Part shown: piece after piece, positions 12,559 through 12,628 of the stretch
Layout of the letters: each line of letters begins with the position of its first letter
How positions within the stretch are numbered: position 1 is the first letter of the stretch
Origin: Clostridiales bacterium
GTDB lineage: Bacteria; Bacillota; Clostridia; Oscillospirales; Oscillospiraceae
DNA: 12,628 nucleotides
Direction: 5' to 3'
NCBI GenBank assembly: GCA_009774055.1
Contig: VSNB01000078.1
Location: 1 to 12,628, forward strand
Notes under the pieces: model-generated
What the model saw: only the letters and a program-made list of their open reading frames with translations
Database searches by the model: none
Told to the model about the DNA's origin: nothing
Made by a program: the position numbers and the translations under genes

Positions 12559-12628
12559 CAATCTTCAAAAAAGCTAACAATAAGCGGAAGCGGCAAACCA
12601 ATGCAGGCAATCCAACTGCGAAACAGAA

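Noticed and set aside
1..12628. CRISPR array, tRNA, rRNA, transposase or phage genes
   Set aside because: No regularly spaced repeats, cloverleaf-like sequence, rRNA segment or mobile-element protein was seen on either strand.

Overview
The window is GC-rich (about 60% by eye). It has strong AGGAGG-type ribosome binding sites, GTG starts and TTGACA/TATAAT-like promoters. Its gene set is a peptide ABC transporter, an electron-bifurcating Nfn transhydrogenase and a small clostridial-type HTH regulator. This fits an anaerobic Firmicute of the Oscillospirales (relatives of Flavonifractor, Oscillibacter or Lawsonibacter), probably from the gut. That placement is inferred from protein style and composition; no rRNA or marker gene is present.

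Layout. (1) 1-185: upstream region with a G-rich tract and a perfect 24-bp palindrome. (2) 186-6380: a five-gene oligopeptide/dipeptide ABC importer in the order binding lipoprotein, permease 1, permease 2, ATPase 1, ATPase 2. The binding-protein gene is separated from the first permease gene by about 200 bp containing a hairpin. Permease 1/permease 2 and ATPase 1/ATPase 2 each overlap by 8 nt. (3) 6553-9264: one 903-codon ORF joining a complete DUF885 zinc peptidase-like domain to an M6 (immune inhibitor A-type) metalloprotease domain, with no signal peptide. It is preceded by a strong hairpin that abuts its ribosome binding site. (4) 9265-9594: a non-coding region packed with hairpins, including a nested inverted-repeat element at 9288-9414. 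(5) 9595-12085: nfnA-nfnB with a good sigma-A-type promoter and a Rho-independent terminator. nfnA carries an in-frame TAA about 20 codons before what looks like its natural end. (6) 12079-12628: a divergent pair consisting of a minus-strand small CxxC/CxxC protein of unknown function and a plus-strand Cro/CI-type mini-regulator that looks short. A 40-bp imperfect dyad lies between them over the promoters.

How the genes may work together (inference): imported peptides would be cut in the cytoplasm by the DUF885-M6 fusion protein to feed amino-acid fermentation. NfnAB would exchange electrons between reduced ferredoxin, NADH and NADP+ to supply NADPH. The most notable items are the double-metalloprotease fusion, the apparent nonsense codon in nfnA, and the structured inverted-repeat element upstream of the nfn promoter.
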